Positions 45,833-55,459 of a stretch of DNA of 64,000 bases are shown piece by piece. The notes beneath the pieces are model-generated. The model ran no database searches. It was not told the DNA's origin and saw only the letters and a list, made by a program, of their open reading frames with translations. The translations under genes and the position numbers were made by a program. Origin of the DNA: an unicellular cyanobacterium SU3 (GTDB taxonomy: Bacteria > Cyanobacteriota > Cyanobacteriia > Cyanobacteriales > Microcystaceae); assembly GCA_002172675.1 (NCBI GenBank), contig NETF01000208.1:46520-110519 (forward strand), in the 5' to 3' direction. Position 1 is the first letter of the stretch. Every line of letters starts with the position of its first letter.

Positions 45833-46579
45833 GTGAATCAAGAATGGATAGCTTTAATGATTGGTAATTCTCGACTTCATTGGGGATATTTTCAAGGAGA
45901 TATTTTACGCCAGACTTGGGATACCCGTCATCTCACAGAATTTGTTAACCCTGTCAAATTACCTAAAAATTATCTTCTGTGTGATCAATATCTTATTTTA
46001 CCTTTAATGGTTGCTTCGGTGGTTCCTTCTCAAACTCAATTATGGCAAACTTATGAAAATTTTTATCTAATTAAGTTAGAAGATATTCCCCTCAAAAATC
46101 TTTATCAAACTATAGGAATTGATCGGGCTTTAGCTGCATTAGGGGCAGGAGAAAGGTATAATTTTCCTTGTTTAGTTATTGATGCTGGTACAGCTTTAAC
46201 ATTAACGGGAATTGATAGCGATCGCACTTTTATCGGTGGGGCTATTTTACCCGGCTTAAAGTTACAATTTAATTCATTGTCAACCAAAACAGCAGCTTTA
46301 CCTAATATTGAGTTACCGAAACAATTAGGCGATCGTTGGGCAAATAATACAGAAAATGCCATTACAAATGGTATTTTATACACTGTTTTAAGTGGAATTA
46401 AAACCTTTATAGATGATTGGTTGAATAAGTATTCTGATAGTAAAATTCTTTTGACCGGTGGAGATGCTAAACAATTATATAATTATTTTAAACAAGATAA
46501 TTATGAACAATTAGAAAGTTTAATAGTCGATCAAAATTTAATTTTTTGGGGAATGCGATCGCTTTATATTTTACAATGA
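45833..46579 (+). CDS. coaX: Type III pantothenate kinase
   Basis: The 248-residue ASKHA-fold enzyme does the first step of coenzyme A synthesis. Motifs are IGNSRLHWG (phosphate 1), GIDRALAALGAG (pantothenate site), LVIDAGTALTLT (phosphate 2) and GGAILPGL. The start is GTG at 45833. The type III kinase is usual in cyanobacteria. Confidence 0.9.
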   Translation: MNQEWIALMIGNSRLHWGYFQGDILRQTWDTRHLTEFVNPVKLPKNYLLCDQYLILPLMVASVVPSQTQLWQTYENFYLIKLEDIPLKNLYQTIGIDRALAALGAGERYNFPCLVIDAGTALTLTGIDSDRTFIGGAILPGLKLQFNSLSTKTAALPNIELPKQLGDRWANNTENAITNGILYTVLSGIKTFIDDWLNKYSDSKILLTGGDAKQLYNYFKQDNYEQLESLIVDQNLIFWGMRSLYILQ

Positions 46580-46638
46580 TAGATTTTAAAACTTATATAT
46601 CTTTGAATATGATAAAGTGATTTTTTTAAATTAATATT

Positions 46639-47700
46639 ATGTGCTATTTAGTTTTTTTTTCTTAATTACTGTCCTTTATTAGAACGCAAAATCAATCATC
46701 TATTATCTATATGTCAATCAAATATTTTCATTTATTGCGATAGAAAACAGAAAACAATAAATACTGTACAAGATTTGTCAGAAATCATTTATTCTAGTGC
46801 TAATCTTCCTTGGTTGATATATAGTTCGTCTCAAGAAATATCTCATATTCTTTTGCAATCTCTTACTTTAGATAAAATTTATTTTAACAATATAGATTAT
46901 GTTTTAAGTTGGCTGTCTGAAAATTCAACTTGGTCTATTATTTCGTGGGGAGGCAACAATATTAGATTCAATAGTTTTGTCTTTATCTCAAAAAATCAAT
47001 CCCTTCGTAATTTATTTATTAATATTTCACCTAACACTATGGATATACAAGAAATAGATTACATATCCCATATTCCCCAAACAAATCTTTTAATTTCTCA
47101 ATATGATGTATTAGAAAAATTTACTGACTCTACTAAAGTAATAACATTTCATCAAGATCAAAATATAGGAAATCGAGTCTGGAATGCTTGTAACTGTGAC
47201 AAAAATAAACCTTGGATCATTACTACTTCATTTGATGAAGATGAAGTAGTAATGATCCTCCTTTTTTGTGTGAAGAAGGAGAATTAGGTTATCATTTTAT
47301 TAAAAATTTTGATTTTATAATCTATAATCAAAGAATGTTAATAGAATCTCCACAGGTAGGAGTTTATGAACCTGAAAATAGACAATCATTTACGTCGATT
47401 CTTAAAATAGAGTCAAGTGAACCTGATACTTTAATAGTTGTTCCTCAAAATACAAATATTGAACTTCTAAAAAATTTATTATCAAAAACAGAAGGTCATC
47501 CATTGTACGAAACTTTTTCTTATTTAAGTTATCTTGACGATATTCTAAAAACAACGAATTGGTTATATGTTATCAATAGTAACTTTGCTTGTTATCGAGA
47601 CTATACATATTCTTTATTTGTTTCGAGAGATAATACTTTAGTTCGTAAACTGAATGAATTAGATATAGATGATAACTATCGGTTTATTTCTTGCTTTTAG
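46639..47700 (+). pseudogene. Unrecognised gene broken by two frame changes
   Basis: Three reading-frame pieces form one apparent gene of about 350 residues. ATG 46639 starts MCYLVFF, then a run of nine T (46652-46660) shifts the frame; with eight T it would read on into LNYCPLLERKINHLL and the 170-residue frame from 46775. That frame is lost again at a perfect 18-bp hairpin (47214-47258), after which a 144-residue frame continues to 47700. The two main parts do not match any family I know. Sequence is AT-rich. It is probably a pseudogene; T-run slippage could restore the first break only. Confidence 0.6.
47214..47258. repeat. Perfect 18-bp inverted repeat within a broken gene
   Basis: Arms at 47214-47231 and 47241-47258 are exact reverse complements around a 9-base loop. 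A run of six T follows at 47262-47267, so the RNA would look like an intrinsic terminator. It contains the stop codon that separates the two reading-frame pieces. Confidence 0.85.
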
Positions 47701-47791
47701 CCATATTTTTTTGGAAAAAACATCTATATATTGCTTAAATATTTATTCTTCTAGCAACATATTAAACTTTTTAACTGCTAACTAATAATCG

Positions 47792-47842
47792 ATAACTGGT
47801 CATTGGTCACTGATAACTGTTCACTGGTCACTACTAACATTG
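47792..47842. repeat. Short imperfect direct repeats upstream of clpB
   Basis: Units of the type GATAACTGGTCATTGGTCACT and GATAACTGTTCACTGGTCACT follow each other. They are simple, degenerate repeats common in cyanobacterial gaps and lie about 50 bases before the clpB start. Confidence 0.5.
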
Positions 47843-47894
47843 ATATACTATTCATAGAGATTGCTATTATATTGAGGGATAAATTTAGTCGCTA

Positions 47895-50564
47895 ATGCAA
47901 CCTACTGATTCTGAAAAGTTCACCGAACAAGCTTGGGATGCTATCGTAAAATCGCAAGAAGTCGCCCGACGCTTCAAAAATCAAAACCTAGAAGTAGAAC
48001 ACATCATTTTAGCCCTTCTAGAACAAGAAAAAGGCTTAACATTGCGGATTTTAGAACGAGCTGAAATTGATATCCCTCGGTTGCAGCAACAGGTTGAAAC
48101 CTTTACCAACCGACAAGCAAAATTTATCACTGTCGATCAGCTATACTTAGGCCGTAGTTTAGATGTTATGCTTGATCGCGCAGATGCTTCCCGTGAAAGT
48201 TGGGATGATAAATATATCTCCGTCGAACATTTATGGGTGGGGTTTGCAGAGGATGAACGCATTGGACGGCGTTGTTTACGCAGTTTTAACCTTGATCCTC
48301 AAGACTTAGAACAGGCGATAAAATCAGTACGAGGAAGCCAAAAAGTTACCGAACAAGATCAAGAAGATCGGTACGAAGCATTAGACAAATATGGTCGGGA
48401 TCTTACCGAAGCAGCAAGAGAAGGGAAGCTAGACCCTGTTATTGGTAGAGATGAAGAGATAAGGCGTGTGATTCAGGTGTTATCCCGTCGTTCTAAAAAT
48501 AATCCCGTTTTAATAGGAGAACCCGGTGTCGGAAAAACAGCGATCGCCGAAGGACTAGCACAGCGCATAATTAACGGAGATGTACCAGAATCTCTCAAAA
48601 ATCGGCAATTAATCTCCCTAGATATGGGTAGCTTAGTGGCAGGAGCAAAATTACGGGGACAGTTCGAGGAACGCTTACAAGCTGTTATGAGGGAAGTGAC
48701 AAATTCTGATGGTCATATTATCCTCTTCATCGATGAACTCCACAACGTAGTGGGAACTGGTTCACGGGAAGGCAGTTCAATGGATGCAGGGAACCTCTTA
48801 AAACCCATGTTAGCACGGGGAGAATTGCGCTGTATCGGTGCAACCACCCTCGATGAGTACCGTAAGCATATTGAAAAAGATCCTGCCTTAGAACGACGTT
48901 TTCAGCAAGTGTATGTGAAGCAACCCACCGTAGATGACACCATCTCTATTTTAAGGGGACTCAAAGAACGCTATGAAGTGCATCACGGTGTGAAAATAAC
49001 CGACTCTGCTTTAGTAGCTGCGGCTAACTTATCCCATCGTTATATTACTGATAGATTCCTTCCGGATAAAGCCATTGATTTAGTAGACGAAGCTGCGGCA
49101 AAATTGAAAATGGAAATTACATCTAAACCGGTAGAATTAGAAGATGTAGATCGCCGTTTGATGCAGCTACAAATGGAAAAACTTTCTTTAGAAGGAGAAG
49201 AAAAAAGACAAGGTTTAATGATTGATCCATCTTCTAAGGAACGGTTGAAAAAAATAGAAGAAGAAATTAAAGAATTAGAAGACATTCACGAAAGTTTAGG
49301 GCAACAATGGCAATCTGAGAAACAGATGCTAGAAGAAATTAATGCTTTAAAAGAAGAAGAAGAACAGTTAAGAGTACAAATTGAACAAGCAGAACGGGCT
49401 TATGATCTTAATAAAGCTGCTCAATTAAAATATGGTAAATTAGAAGGATTACAACGGGATTTAGAAGCCAAAGAAACTAGATTAATTGAAATACAATCCC
49501 AAGGAGAAACCCTCTTAAGAGAACAAGTTACTGATTCCGATATCGCTGAAATTGTAGCAGGATGGTCGGGTATTCCTGTTAACCGTTTATTGGGGTCAGA
49601 ACGGCAAAAATTATTACAATTAGAAGGGCATTTACATCAACAAGTGATCGGTCAAGAAGAAGCAGTTTCTGCCGTTGCGGCAGCCATTCGTCGCGCTAGG
49701 GCAGGGATGAAAGACCCCTCCCGTCCCATTGGTTCCTTTCTATTCATGGGACCCACTGGCGTAGGAAAGACAGAATTAGCCAGAGCATTAGCTGCCTTTC
49801 TTTTTGACTCTTCTGATGCCATGATTCGCATTGATATGTCCGAATACATGGAAAAACACGCTGTTTCTCGCTTAATTGGTGCGCCTCCAGGATATGTAGG
49901 TTACGATCAAGGGGGTCAACTCTCAGAAGCAGTACGTCGTCGTCCCTATTCTGTTGTCCTTTTGGATGAGGTAGAAAAGGCGCACGTTGATGTTTTTAAC
50001 ATTTTATTACAAGTGCTTGACGATGGACGTATTACTGATTCTCAGGGTCGTGTCGTCGATTTCCGTAACGCTATCATTGTGATGACCAGTAATATAGGTA
50101 GCGAATATATTTTAAATTTAGCAGGAGATGATGACAATTATGAAGCTATGCGTAAAAAAGTTTTACAAGCATTGCGGAAGCATTTTCGGCCTGAATTTTT
50201 AAATCGTATTGATGATTTAATTATCTTCCATACCCTCAAGAAACAACAACTCAGACGTATTGTTACTTTACAACTTAAGCGTATTGAACGGTTGTTAAAA
50301 GAGCAAAATATTAGCTTAGAATTGAGTGATGTTGCCCTTGATTATATCGTGAATTCTGGTTACGATCCTGTGTATGGTGCAAGACCTTTAAAACGCGCAA
50401 TTCAACGGGAATTAGAAAATCCTATCGCTACCAAAATATTAGAAATGACGTTTGATTCTGGGGATACGATTTTTATTGATTGTAAAGATAATAAATTACT
50501 GTTTGATAAGAAGAAAGATAATGATGAGGAAGTTCCTAGTGTCGAGGTTGAAGTCGTTTCTTAA
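47895..50564 (+). CDS. clpB: ClpB disaggregase (AAA+ chaperone)
   Basis: The 889-residue Hsp100 has the double N-domain, the first P-loop GEPGVGKT near residue 208, a coiled-coil middle domain (about 400-540), and the second P-loop GPTGVGKT near 619. It threads aggregated proteins together with DnaK. Cyanobacteria have two clpB genes, one heat-induced and one essential; which this is cannot be told from sequence alone. The C-terminus is acidic. A palindromic repeat follows five bases after the stop. Confidence 0.96.
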   Translation: MQPTDSEKFTEQAWDAIVKSQEVARRFKNQNLEVEHIILALLEQEKGLTLRILERAEIDIPRLQQQVETFTNRQAKFITVDQLYLGRSLDVMLDRADASRESWDDKYISVEHLWVGFAEDERIGRRCLRSFNLDPQDLEQAIKSVRGSQKVTEQDQEDRYEALDKYGRDLTEAAREGKLDPVIGRDEEIRRVIQVLSRRSKNNPVLIGEPGVGKTAIAEGLAQRIINGDVPESLKNRQLISLDMGSLVAGAKLRGQFEERLQAVMREVTNSDGHIILFIDELHNVVGTGSREGSSMDAGNLLKPMLARGELRCIGATTLDEYRKHIEKDPALERRFQQVYVKQPTVDDTISILRGLKERYEVHHGVKITDSALVAAANLSHRYITDRFLPDKAIDLVDEAAAKLKMEITSKPVELEDVDRRLMQLQMEKLSLEGEEKRQGLMIDPSSKERLKKIEEEIKELEDIHESLGQQWQSEKQMLEEINALKEEEEQLRVQIEQAERAYDLNKAAQLKYGKLEGLQRDLEAKETRLIEIQSQGETLLREQVTDSDIAEIVAGWSGIPVNRLLGSERQKLLQLEGHLHQQVIGQEEAVSAVAAAIRRARAGMKDPSRPIGSFLFMGPTGVGKTELARALAAFLFDSSDAMIRIDMSEYMEKHAVSRLIGAPPGYVGYDQGGQLSEAVRRRPYSVVLLDEVEKAHVDVFNILLQVLDDGRITDSQGRVVDFRNAIIVMTSNIGSEYILNLAGDDDNYEAMRKKVLQALRKHFRPEFLNRIDDLIIFHTLKKQQLRRIVTLQLKRIERLLKEQNISLELSDVALDYIVNSGYDPVYGARPLKRAIQRELENPIATKILEMTFDSGDTIFIDCKDNKLLFDKKKDNDEEVPSVEVEVVS

Positions 50565-50569
50565 TGGTG

Positions 50570-50591
50570 GGGTGGGCATTGCCCACCTTAC
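50570..50591. repeat. GGTGGGCATTGCCCACC palindrome after clpB
   Basis: GGGTGGGCATTGCCCACCTTA is the same unit as after secA and ftsH, here six bases past the clpB stop. It lies between convergent genes and may end both transcripts. Confidence 0.65.
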
Positions 50592-50599
50592 AAGTTAAA

Positions 50600-50980
50600 C
50601 TAAGGTAAGTCTTGAAATATTATTGTTCCTGTGACAGAAATATAAAGCACACGATTGATCATTTCTCTTCCTGCTTTCATTTCTGCTTCTATAGCTTTTA
50701 CGGCTTTGGATACTACTTTAATTTGTTCCTCTCGTAATAAATCGCCTTCTTGTAAAAATACAATCCCAGAATGTACTTCAATCAATTGTGCAAACCGTTC
50801 AAAATCGGCAATATTTGCTGTTATTAAAATTCTATCTTTATTAAAAGCATAATTTAAAACAGTGCGATCATCTTTACCTAATAAACCCCTATCTCTTACT
50901 GCTACTGCATCAATTAAATAATTTTCACAGAGATATTGTGCAACCTAGGGAGAAAGATCCTCATCTATTAAGAATTTCAT
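50600..50980 (-). pseudogene. DUF5615 PIN-like toxin with nonsense codon
   Basis: The frame starts at ATG 50980 as MKFLIDEDLSP, meets TAG at 50945-50947 (codon 12), then continues VAQYLCENYLIDAVAVRDRGLL to 50600. Acidic residues of the PIN-like fold are present (LIDED, RDRGLLGKDD and ITANIADF). The TAG is one base from TGG, as in LSPW of relatives. Its ATG overlaps the stop of the DUF433 gene by one base, so the two form a toxin-antitoxin operon. An internal restart could make only a truncated toxin. Confidence 0.8.
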
Positions 50981-51213
50981 TACTTTTTGACTGTTTCTAC
51001 CTGAGGATAAGTTTTGACATAAATCTCTGCAAACTTAAGATCCTCAAGACTTAAATAGGGATAATCTTCTAAAATAACCTCATAAGATTCTCCTTTTTCT
51101 AACATTCCCCCAATATGACGTACAGATAATCTAGAATTAGGAAAAACTGCTTTTCCTCCCATTATTTTGTCATTTATTATTAGATTTTTTTCCCATTCAG
51201 CAAACTGTCTCAT
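50980..51213 (-). CDS. DUF433 antitoxin
   Basis: The 77-residue protein has the DUF433 helix-turn-helix pattern: IMGGKAVFPNSRLSVRHIGGMLEKGES and VILEDYPYLSLEDLKFA. DUF433 proteins are DNA-binding partners of PIN-like DUF5615 toxins. The open frame is intact, although its toxin downstream has a nonsense codon. The pair is divergent from the membrane gene at 51293. Confidence 0.85.
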   Translation of the reverse strand: MRQFAEWEKNLIINDKIMGGKAVFPNSRLSVRHIGGMLEKGESYEVILEDYPYLSLEDLKFAEIYVKTYPQVETVKK

Positions 51214-51292
51214 GATTTTTTTAATTTCTCAATAATTTTAATTATACAACATAGATAAGCTATAATTATATTAAAGCTTGAGATAGTAGATA

Positions 51293-52258
51293 ATGCTTGA
51301 AAAAATTAGTAATTTTCTAAAAGACCATCCAATAGCAGTAACAATCTTAGCTTTAATGGGTGTTGCTAGTGGTGGTGTAACTATTTACGTTTGGTTATTC
51401 CCTCCAAGTCAAAAACCAGTTTATAATATCTCTAATGTTAGTATTATTACTCCTACTTTAACTGAAAAAGCTTCTGGCTTAAATATTACCTATAATGGTG
51501 AAACTATTGATAATTTAACTATTTCAAAAATAGGTTTGATCAATTTAGGAAAAGAAGTAATCAAACGAGAGGATATTCCTGATAAGGGTAGATTTTATTT
51601 ACAGTTTAATGATGATGTAAAAATCTATGATAAAAGAATAGTATTCACCACAGAAAATGCGAATAATCCCTCTATTTTTAAAGTTACTAATTTACCTGAA
51701 GTACAAAAAAATAAAGAAAATACACAAAATGAAAATGACATATTGAAAAAATATAATAATAGAGTTTATCTAGATTTTGATTATTTAGCACATAATGAAG
51801 GTATTATTATTCAAATTGCTCATTCAGGAAGTAGTAACAATAACTCATTTGATTTAGAAGGTACTTTACCAGGAAAGATACCAAAATTTAAAGTTATGGA
51901 GTGGATCATTAATAGAAAATTTCCTCATTCAGATATAGTTCCTATCGTGTTGAATGTGGGTATATTTTCTTTTTTAATTGTACTAAAGGGAAAAGAAAAT
52001 AAAAAAAACAAATGGGATATAATACAAATCTCTATGTATATTGTGTTTGTAATCTTTTTTGTGGTTTTATTAATAGTAAAAATCAAACCATACATAGCTC
52101 AATTTACATCTAAAAAATTGGTAAACTATCATGATACATTTTATAGTGATTGGAACTTAAATAGTAAACAAAGTAATTTAAAATCAACAGAAGAAATGGA
52201 AGAAATAGACGAAATAAAATTTAAAGTTAAAAGAATATCTTATACTTATAATCAATAA
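51293..52258 (+). CDS. Unrecognised membrane protein between two TA modules
   Basis: The 321-residue protein has an N-terminal membrane helix (IAVTILALMGVASGGVTIYVWLF). A strand-rich region of about 170 residues (PVYNISNVSIITPTL...) follows, then two closely spaced hydrophobic helices at about 220-270 and a charged C-terminal tail. No family is recognised. It is AT-rich like its neighbours and ends 24 bp before a DUF433 antitoxin gene on the same strand. Confidence 0.65.
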   Translation: MLEKISNFLKDHPIAVTILALMGVASGGVTIYVWLFPPSQKPVYNISNVSIITPTLTEKASGLNITYNGETIDNLTISKIGLINLGKEVIKREDIPDKGRFYLQFNDDVKIYDKRIVFTTENANNPSIFKVTNLPEVQKNKENTQNENDILKKYNNRVYLDFDYLAHNEGIIIQIAHSGSSNNNSFDLEGTLPGKIPKFKVMEWIINRKFPHSDIVPIVLNVGIFSFLIVLKGKENKKNKWDIIQISMYIVFVIFFVVLLIVKIKPYIAQFTSKKLVNYHDTFYSDWNLNSKQSNLKSTEEMEEIDEIKFKVKRISYTYNQ

Positions 52259-52282
52259 TAATAAAAAAATGAGTTAAATTCA

Positions 52283-52513
52283 ATGAAAACACTAACAAGA
52301 ATAACAATTAATCCTGAAGTTATGGGGGGTAAACCTTGTATTAGAGGGATGAGAGTAACTGTTGGTGCAATAGTCGGTTTAATGGCGGCTGGACGTTCTA
52401 TACAAGAGATTTTAACAGCTTATCCTCATCTCGAAGAAGCTGATATTTATGAAGCATTAACCTATGCAGCATGGCGAGTTGAAGAAAGAGAAATTGATCT
52501 AAACATGGCATGA
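52283..52513 (+). CDS. DUF433 antitoxin, second copy
   Basis: The 76-residue protein has INPEVMGGKPCIRGMRVTV and EILTAYPHLEEADIYEALTYAAW, a classic DUF433 sequence. The toxin ATG overlaps its stop by four bases (ATGA). It is distinct in sequence from the DUF433 copy at 50980-51213, so it was not produced by a recent local duplication. Confidence 0.9.
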   Translation: MKTLTRITINPEVMGGKPCIRGMRVTVGAIVGLMAAGRSIQEILTAYPHLEEADIYEALTYAAWRVEEREIDLNMA

Positions 52514-52887
52514 AAATTTTAATTGATATGAATTTATCACCAGATTGGGTTAATATTTTTGCTAAATATGAGATAGAAGCAAAACATTGGTCAAGTATAG
52601 GAAATCCTAGTGCTACTGATAAAGTTATCATGGAAGGGGCATTAGATAATAACTATATTATATTTACTAATGATTTAGATTTTGGTGCGTTACTAGCTGC
52701 TAATAATGTACAATTTCCTAGTGTTATTCAAGTACGCACTCAAGATTGATTTCCCCAATCTTTAGAAACAATTTTGATTCAATCTTTAACTCGTTTTCAA
52801 TCTGAGTTAGAATCAGGTGCATTAGTGACTATTGATCTTAGTCGTTCTAAAATAAGAATTCTTCCTATTATTTCCAATGATAATTAG
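52510..52887 (+). pseudogene. DUF5615 PIN-like toxin with nonsense codon, second copy
   Basis: The frame starts MKILIDMNLSPDW and runs to VIQVRTQD, then TGA at 52747-52749; the same frame continues FPQSLETILIQSLTRF to TAG at 52885. PIN-like residues are visible in LIDMN, NPSATDK and IIFTNDLDFG. The first 79 residues hold most catalytic positions, so partial function cannot be excluded, but the normal C-terminal 45 residues are cut off. Confidence 0.8.
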
Positions 52888-52904
52888 TTGTTTATCTTTA
52901 GAGA

Positions 52905-53108
52905 TTATTGAATTCGATTAACTTTTTTCCTAATTGCTTGTTTCATAATTTCTATGTTCTCTGGAGTATTGGGACAAGGATAACTGGTAGTTGATGTATT
53001 AGAATTAAGTCGATCTATCAACGCATAAAAAGCCGCTTTATTATCCCTATTTTGTAAAACATAACGACGTAATTCTGGGGTACTCATGGCAGAAAAATCA
53101 ATTTTCAT
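52905..53108 (-). CDS. DUF6887-type small protein
   Basis: The 67-residue protein starts at ATG 53108 (MKIDFSAMSTPELRRYVLQNRDN), with AFYALIDRL and CPNTPENIEI following. I recall this pattern as one of a cyanobacterial two-gene pair (DUF6887 with DUF6888). Its ATG overlaps the stop (TGA) of the DUF6888 remnant upstream. Function unknown; an antitoxin-like role has been guessed from the pairing. Confidence 0.65.
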   Translation of the reverse strand: MKIDFSAMSTPELRRYVLQNRDNKAAFYALIDRLNSNTSTTSYPCPNTPENIEIMKQAIRKKVNRIQ

Positions 53109-53197
53109 GTTAAAAACCTCCATTCTCCATCTGGATCAATTGTTATTTCAATTTCATCCCCTGCTAAGATAATATAACACTGTTTATAAATAAAATA
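53105..53197 (-). pseudogene. DUF6888-type remnant upstream of DUF6887
   Basis: Only the last 30 residues remain (ILAGDEIEITIDPDGEWRF), preceded by a stop at 53198-53200. The usual N-terminal two-thirds is absent. It ends with ATGA overlap to the DUF6887 start, as in intact pairs. Confidence 0.5.
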
Positions 53198-53308
53198 TTA
53201 AAATGGTAGGTGGGGAAAGTTTTCTATTTTATGGGTAGTCTAAAGAAATTTTTGGTTTGCTCACCCTACAAAACTCTATAATAAAAAGAAAACCAGACAA
53301 ATAAACCA

Positions 53309-53869
53309 ATGGTTAAAATACCAGCCAAACCTTTAACCTTAGAAGAATTTTTAACCCTTCCTGAAACAAAACCAGGGACGGAATTTATTCGAGGAAAAAT
53401 TAGACAAAAACCTATGCCACAAGGAGAACACAGTAGATTACAGTCTAAACTCTGTTCTGTTATCAATAATATAACAGAAGATGCAAAAATTGCTTATGCT
53501 TTTTCAGAATTACGTTGTACCTTTGGTGGTAATTCTATTATTCCAGATGTCTCCGTTTTCCATTGGCAAAGAATTCCCATAACTTCATCAGGCAAAATTG
53601 CGAACCGGTTTGAAATATATCCTGATTGGTCGATTGAAATTTTATCTCCTGGTCAAAGTTCAAGTAAAGTATTAGAAAATTTGTTACATTGTTCTCAATA
53701 TGGAACAGAATTAGGTTGGTTAATTTACCCCGAAGAAGAAACCATTTTAAGTGTTTTTCCTGAACAAAAAGTGCAATTATTTCGAGGAGATCAACAATTA
53801 CCTATCTTGACTGAAATTGATTTACAGTTAATCGTTGAAGAGATATTTAATTGGTTAAAATTTTCTTAG
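53309..53869 (+). CDS. Uma2-family (DUF820) putative endonuclease
   Basis: The 186-residue protein has LTLEEFLTLPETKPGTEFIRGKI, then GEHSRLQSKL, GNSIIPDVSVFHW and DWSIEILSPGQSS, the Uma2 pattern of a PD-(D/E)xK nuclease fold. Such genes are very numerous in cyanobacteria and may be linked to transposition or host DNA handling; the role is unproven. The length is typical. Confidence 0.88.
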   Translation: MVKIPAKPLTLEEFLTLPETKPGTEFIRGKIRQKPMPQGEHSRLQSKLCSVINNITEDAKIAYAFSELRCTFGGNSIIPDVSVFHWQRIPITSSGKIANRFEIYPDWSIEILSPGQSSSKVLENLLHCSQYGTELGWLIYPEEETILSVFPEQKVQLFRGDQQLPILTEIDLQLIVEEIFNWLKFS

Positions 53870-53933
53870 CTTTGACTATTTTTTAAGCAAAAGATGAAAT
53901 TATATTACTACCTATTATAATTACAACGTTAAT

Positions 53934-54004
53934 GAGATTCCTCGTTCCTCGGAATGACAATTAAAGATAAAACATAGTTTAGGAGATTCCTCGGAATGAC
54001 AATA
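53934..54004. repeat. Two copies of a GAGATTCCTCGGAATGACAAT unit
   Basis: GAGATTCCTCG...GAATGACAAT occurs at 53934-53963 with an extra TTCCTCG, and at 53983-54004. Each unit contains a small inverted repeat (ATTCC/GGAAT). It lies between the Uma2 gene and DUF3370, with no coding frame. Confidence 0.5.
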
Positions 54005-54052
54005 AAACTGGGGGTGACATTAACCCAGATCACACCCCCTACACCGACACTT

Positions 54053-55459
54053 TTAATCAGGAAGATTACCGTAGAATAGTTGCATGGTTTCCACAGTCAA
54101 AACTTGGGGAGGCGTTGCATCAGGAGGATATAAAAAATCAACCTCTACCATTCTTTGTTCCCCTGGTTTTAGATTGAATCTTACCAAAGGTTCTCCCTGT
54201 TGTCCTTGTCGCTGGACTAAGTGAAAGAAACGTTCTTGAGTGGTTCCCTGCCTATCCTCATAATTCACCTGTACTGTTCCCCGAAAGAATACTTGACCTT
54301 GAGGTTGACGGGAAAAGATCAAGCGATCGGCGTATTCATTTTTTTTGAAAGGAGTTTGCAACCTTACCGCCACCGTTTGGGGTTCGTTGGTCTTATTAAC
54401 TAAAGGTAAAGTCATACTATAATGTACCCCATAGTTGCCATGAGCTTTATAAGCTGTATCAGGATAACGCACTAACATAGGTGCGCTTTGTATTTGTTCG
54501 GTTCCGTGGGTTCCCGTGGTTACTGTACTCAGGGGATAAGAAAACGCTCCACCTTTTTCAGGAATACTCAGATAAGGTTTACCAGGCCCGTCACTCAGTC
54601 TTGCTTCCCATTCGGACCCAACAGAGATCCCGGCAACACGGCCATAAATGGTTTTATCTCCATAGTCGACATCTAAAGGCGTTGGGGCCAAGTCTCTCGG
54701 ATAAATTAAACCGCCTTTAGTAACAATGTGTCGCCATTCGTTAAGATTAGGTTCTCGATAGGCAATCTTAACTTTTTCTTTATCTCCTTCTTTGTATTTA
54801 ATTTGTTCTGCTACTTCATAAAGGGCTAAATTAGCCATGTACAAAGGACCATCACTATAAACCCGTAAAAACGTCGATCGCGCACTACTGGGTTTAATAG
54901 GGAGGGTAAACAGCATCCGACTTTGATGGGGTGGGATGACAATACGACGGGATAGTTCATCTTGGTTAACCCCTCTAAGAATATCCCCCATTAAACGGGA
55001 ACCTGGCCCGGAAAAAACTTGTCCTGATGGATCTTCAACAATGGGAGGAAGATTAATAAACGGTGCGTCAGAAGAGTTGAGATAACTTGCCCCTTGTAAC
55101 ACCTTGACTACCACTGTTTCTGAGGTAGGATTATGGACTAAAAGACCTTGATAAAGGGTTTTATTGCCTTGCGCCGGTCGAGAGATGTGATGACTGAAAA
55201 CATCGAAACGGCCTTCTACAGGATAATTGAGATGAGCGTCAGGACGACGCTTACCATTGGGGGGAAAGGTCGATAATAAAACTCCTTCTGTCGAAACGAC
55301 TTCAGGACTATTGCTATTGAAAACTAAAACGTCATTGAGTTGACCAGGTAATGGCCGTATCTCTTGAGGTTGAGTAATAAATTGAGGGTTCCTTTCCCGA
55401 TAGGTCAAGGGATAGGACGCGGTTTGTGCGATGAGTAATGATGATAGTAAAGAAAGCAT
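54053..55459 (-). CDS. DUF3370 secreted protein
   Basis: The 468-residue protein begins with a signal-like segment (MLSLLSSLLIAQTASYPL) and belongs to DUF3370, as shown by QEIRPLPGQLNDVLVFNSN and GSRLMGDILRGVNQDELSRRI. It is strand-rich and likely extracytoplasmic. The family is cyanobacterial and of unknown function. It stands alone on this strand. Confidence 0.8.
   Translation of the reverse strand: MLSLLSSLLIAQTASYPLTYRERNPQFITQPQEIRPLPGQLNDVLVFNSNSPEVVSTEGVLLSTFPPNGKRRPDAHLNYPVEGRFDVFSHHISRPAQGNKTLYQGLLVHNPTSETVVVKVLQGASYLNSSDAPFINLPPIVEDPSGQVFSGPGSRLMGDILRGVNQDELSRRIVIPPHQSRMLFTLPIKPSSARSTFLRVYSDGPLYMANLALYEVAEQIKYKEGDKEKVKIAYREPNLNEWRHIVTKGGLIYPRDLAPTPLDVDYGDKTIYGRVAGISVGSEWEARLSDGPGKPYLSIPEKGGAFSYPLSTVTTGTHGTEQIQSAPMLVRYPDTAYKAHGNYGVHYSMTLPLVNKTNEPQTVAVRLQTPFKKNEYADRLIFSRQPQGQVFFRGTVQVNYEDRQGTTQERFFHLVQRQGQQGEPLVRFNLKPGEQRMVEVDFLYPPDATPPQVLTVETMQLFYGNLPD

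Noticed and set aside
46639..47700. Programmed frameshifting in the broken gene
   Set aside because: Two separate breaks, one at a hairpin containing a stop, fit decay better than programmed recoding.
47792..47842. CRISPR-like repeat before clpB
   Set aside because: Units are imperfect and adjoining, without unique spacers; no cas genes.
50600..52887. Stop-codon reassignment to explain interrupted toxins
   Set aside because: TAG, TGA and TAA are all involved, while normal genes here use them as true stops.
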